64,000 bases of DNA, taken from contig CM041465.1 in assembly GCA_023213395.1 (NCBI GenBank), positions 8,866,001-8,930,000 of the forward strand, given 5' to 3'. Every line of letters starts with the position of its first letter. Position 1 is the first letter of the stretch. The stretch comes from Cycas panzhihuaensis. Taxonomy: Eukaryota > Cycadophyta. Shown here one piece after another: positions 61,587-64,000 of the stretch. Made by a program: the position numbers and the translations under genes. The notes beneath the pieces were generated by a model, which was not told where the DNA came from, did not search any database, and saw only the letters and a program-made list of their open reading frames with translations.

Positions 61587-62990
61587 AGAAGTAGGTGAAG
61601 AAACTACTCAAGGAACTCTTAAGGCATCAAATAGAAGTTAAGGCTACTTGGGGCAATATTTCAATAAATTGATAACTGATATACATGTTAAAATTGTATT
61701 TAATTCTTCTACCAAAGAGAAAGATCCATCTTTTAAACTAGAGGGAATGGATCTAAACCTAATGGGATGGGGGGGGGGGGAGTTCTAGAGGTAAAGAGCT
61801 AGGATTTCTTGCCATCAAATCATTCAATGATTTAGATGGACTTACACTCTTTGTAGTCTCCACCATATTTATGGTTCTCTTAGTATCCCCACCTTTGGGA
61901 GGTGGGCAAGATTGATTGTTGTTTCTTTTTATTGGAGCATTCATGGGAGTGGTAGTCTTCTTTGATGAATTAGAACTCAAAGGTTCACCTTCATCATTTT
62001 ACACCAGCTTTTCTTTACCTCTATCTTCTTTATTCATCTTGTCATTATGTTGAGGTAATGGATCATTGTGGATCATTTGGTCTTAGGATAACTTAGAAGC
62101 TCAGTTTATTTGAACACTTGTATTTTGATTTGCATTTTGAACTATTTGATACTCACTTCTATCATGTACATCTGTCTAATGATATGAGCACCACTTTATC
62201 TTCCTAAAGGAAGGAGGAGGTGGAGGAGGAGCTTGTTTCTTCCTCCCTTAGGTAAGATGAATAACTTTGGTCTCTTGGGAACGCTAACTTTGAGAAGGAG
62301 TATTAACACATAACTTAGTATTAATCACACATTCCAACAATTTAATTGAAGAAGTGAGATGATCATAAGTGGGTTTAGGATGAGAAGCCTTGGTAGTTTG
62401 AATTATTTCTTTTGAAGGTATAGATTTCCCAACCTTCTTAATGCCTGCTTAAATTACAAATATTTCTGAGACTAGATATCGATCAACTGCTTCTTCATAC
62501 ATTTAAGGGCCTAACTTTAAAACTTCTAAGTGCACATGAGGCCTCAACATATTAGTAAATAGATCAAATAATAAATTTAGGTCAAGATGTGAATGATAAG
62601 CATGCACCTAGTCTTGAAACCTCCTAACAAAGTACCCTGATATCTCATCATGATTCTACTTAATAGCCAAAAAAGACTTAATACCTAATTCAAACAGTCT
62701 TGCTACATCAAAATAGTTGATAAATAAGTCAATAAAGTATTTGAATGAGAGAATGGAAGCTAAAGGCATCACCTTGAAGCGATTTAGGAAATAGGCATAT
62801 CATAACATAGTTATATGGCATAAAATCTATGTAAGTAAGTACAAGTGCCTATATATGAGAGGCAGGGTCTTAATAAGAGTCATAAGAAAATTTAGACAAA
62901 TCAGGAAGGAATGGAAACATAGGTGATAATAAGACCTCGTGAGGGAAGGGATACTTTATATAATCTAGGAAAGGCCTCCTTAGTATTAGG
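61587..62990 (-). pseudogene. Tat gag (minus copy)
   Basis: The C-terminal part (61980-61759) carries SCPPPKGGDTKRTINMVETT, matching the plus copy. Upstream is a WCSYHQTDVH-like motif near 62190, then a decayed capsid core near 62500-62700. The start is not seen, because the sequence passes into another element near 63010. Confidence 0.7.
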
Positions 62991-63015
62991 AACCTTCTTA
63001 AAGGCTAATCAATTG

Positions 63016-63229
63016 TTATTAATGAAAAGGCATCTTTGGAAGAGTTGTGACTTTTTATTAAAGGGGGCTATTATACACCTATAAATAAGGCCTCTAATGT
63101 ATTGGACATCATTCATATTTTATCAATCAAATATATGTCTTTTGACTATTTCTACTCAATTGCTTATGTGAATGTGTGTTCTATGGAATATGGTGATTGA
63201 GGCTCTAGTTATGAACAAAGGTCCATAAC
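63016..63229 (+). repeat. Probable 5' LTR of a further element
   Basis: It ends ...CCATAACA directly before a perfect tRNA-Met primer site. It contains a good TATA box, CTATAAATAAGG, at about 63079-63090. The start at TGTTATTAATG (63016) is the best TG candidate but has no partner in the window. Confidence 0.5.
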
Positions 63230-63231
63230 AA

Positions 63232-63243
63232 GTGGTATCAGAG
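63232..63243 (+). other. tRNA-Met primer-binding site
   Basis: A perfect TGGTATCAGAGC on the plus strand, two bases after the presumed LTR end. It marks the start of a plus-strand retroelement that leaves the window. Confidence 0.75.
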
Positions 63244-64000
63244 CAAAGAGTCCTCTAACTTAAAACATTTACAATCATTATCTTGAAATCTCCATTGATT
63301 CTTACTTGATCATTAAAAGAAGAAAACACAAGAGAGCTTCACTACTGAGACTAAGAGGAAGAAGGCAACAATAGTGTGAAAATAGAAATTCAAAGCTTCA
63401 TTTATATACATAAACAAATCCACAAGATATTCATTGCCACGTGAAAAAAAAATATATCACATATCTGCATGTATTTAGTTGATTATCCACTTACTTACTG
63501 CCCATCTGTCGCCTCTATATATCTAGTATCCTCCCTTGTCTAAAGCCACTCGTCTCACTTAAATTAGTCTTGTTCTTCTATTTATAGATCGTCTATCTCC
63601 TTATTTCTTAGTGGTTATCCACCATCTATTATCCATCACTCTATCACACCGTCTATCCCTACATTCTATTTTCCCTTTGCCTCCTTCTATTTGTTCTCAC
63701 CTGTTCTGTCTATCATCTCCATTATCTATTATTTCCTTGGTCTGTCTGTTCCCTTTATTCATTCTATATTCCATTGAGTATGCTTCTCCATTATTCGCTG
63801 CCTTGATTCTTCCCAAATTATTGATATATTTCATAATATATATTATATAAGCTCATTATAAATCACTTTTATACATATACAAATACTCACGTAAATAATA
63901 TATGGATGACACTTATATCATTTAATTCATGTGATGCATGTCACAACCAACTAATCTGCTAGAAAATAGAAAATGCATATCCTGCCATCACATGGAAAAT
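63244..64000 (+). other. Leader of the right-edge element
   Basis: Untranslated-looking sequence after the primer site. A pyrimidine-rich stretch (63480-63790) gives an open frame of 79 codons of low-complexity Ser/Leu/Phe, which I do not regard as a gene. No gag motif is reached before the window ends. Confidence 0.4.

Larger units (their letters stand above)
48911..63010 (-). mobile_element. Tat-type Ty3/gypsy element, minus copy
   Basis: A long minus-strand element related along its length to the plus copy. Reading right to left: gag (to about 61590), protease, spacer, RT, RNase H, integrase, pol end (about 57240), second RNase H, antisense PMD ORF, repeat-rich 3' region and 3' LTR (51338-48911). 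The 5' LTR is outside the window. It abuts the plus copy at 48910/48911 inside the region upstream of that copy's antisense ORF, which suggests insertion into it; the five bases before the junction are TGGTA. Many stops; the RT and integrase catalytic sites are mutated. Confidence 0.8.

Noticed and set aside
63611-63850. 79-codon Ser/Leu/Phe frame at the right edge
   Set aside because: Low-complexity translation of a pyrimidine-rich leader with no recognised motif.

Overview
This window is repeat-dense nuclear DNA from a plant, most likely an angiosperm. I find no complete host gene. What can be explained is nested, decayed LTR retrotransposons of both plant superfamilies: Ty1/copia, and Ty3/gypsy (a chromovirus and the Tat/Ogre group). 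The plant assignment rests on the chromodomain integrase, primer sites complementary to initiator tRNA-Met, Tat-type elements with an extra RNase H and an antisense plant-mobile-domain ORF, and captured fragments resembling plant AP-1 gamma-adaptin and armadillo-repeat kinesin. The DNA is AT-rich. Reading frames are broken mainly by TAG/TAA where Gln or Trp codons are expected, as in heavily methylated, long-silenced DNA.

Layout, left half. Positions 1-8188 are one LTR (about 2.3 kb) of a Tat-type element, split by a complete minus-strand chromovirus (1626-7533, target duplication TTGAA/TTGGA). About 1.1 kb of unassigned DNA follows. Next is an old plus-strand copia element (copia-1, about 9281-22430), split by a younger complete minus-strand copia element (copia-2, 9399-17647, 333-bp LTRs, target duplication GGAAT). 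A truncated minus-strand copia element (copia-3, about 22431-27404) and a truncated minus-strand gypsy element (about 27405-30142) come next.

Layout, right half. A plus-strand Tat element starts with its 5' LTR at 30143-32484 and runs to about 48910. It is split by a complete minus-strand copia element (copia-4, 35235-42162, 442-bp LTRs, exact target duplication TGATT). The copia-4 leader holds fragments of two unrelated host genes. Compared with its sister, the Tat plus copy has lost about 3.1 kb holding RT, RNase H and integrase. It keeps gag, protease, a second RNase H downstream of the pol end, and an antisense PMD-like ORF. From 48911 a second Tat copy runs on the minus strand (3' LTR 48911-51338; 3' tandem repeats; antisense PMD ORF; RNase H; integrase; RT; protease; gag near 62.9 kb). 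It appears to be inserted into the first copy, though its far end is outside the window. The last kilobase looks like the 5' end of another plus-strand LTR element (primer site at 63232-63243).

How the parts relate. The two Tat copies are read against each other throughout: each explains the other's stops, indels and deletion, and together they define the family layout gag-PR-RT-RH-IN / second RNase H / antisense PMD ORF / repeat-rich 3' region / LTR. The most unusual items are the gene-capture leader of copia-4, the RNase H placed after integrase in the Tat copies, and a leader module shared by two different copia elements.
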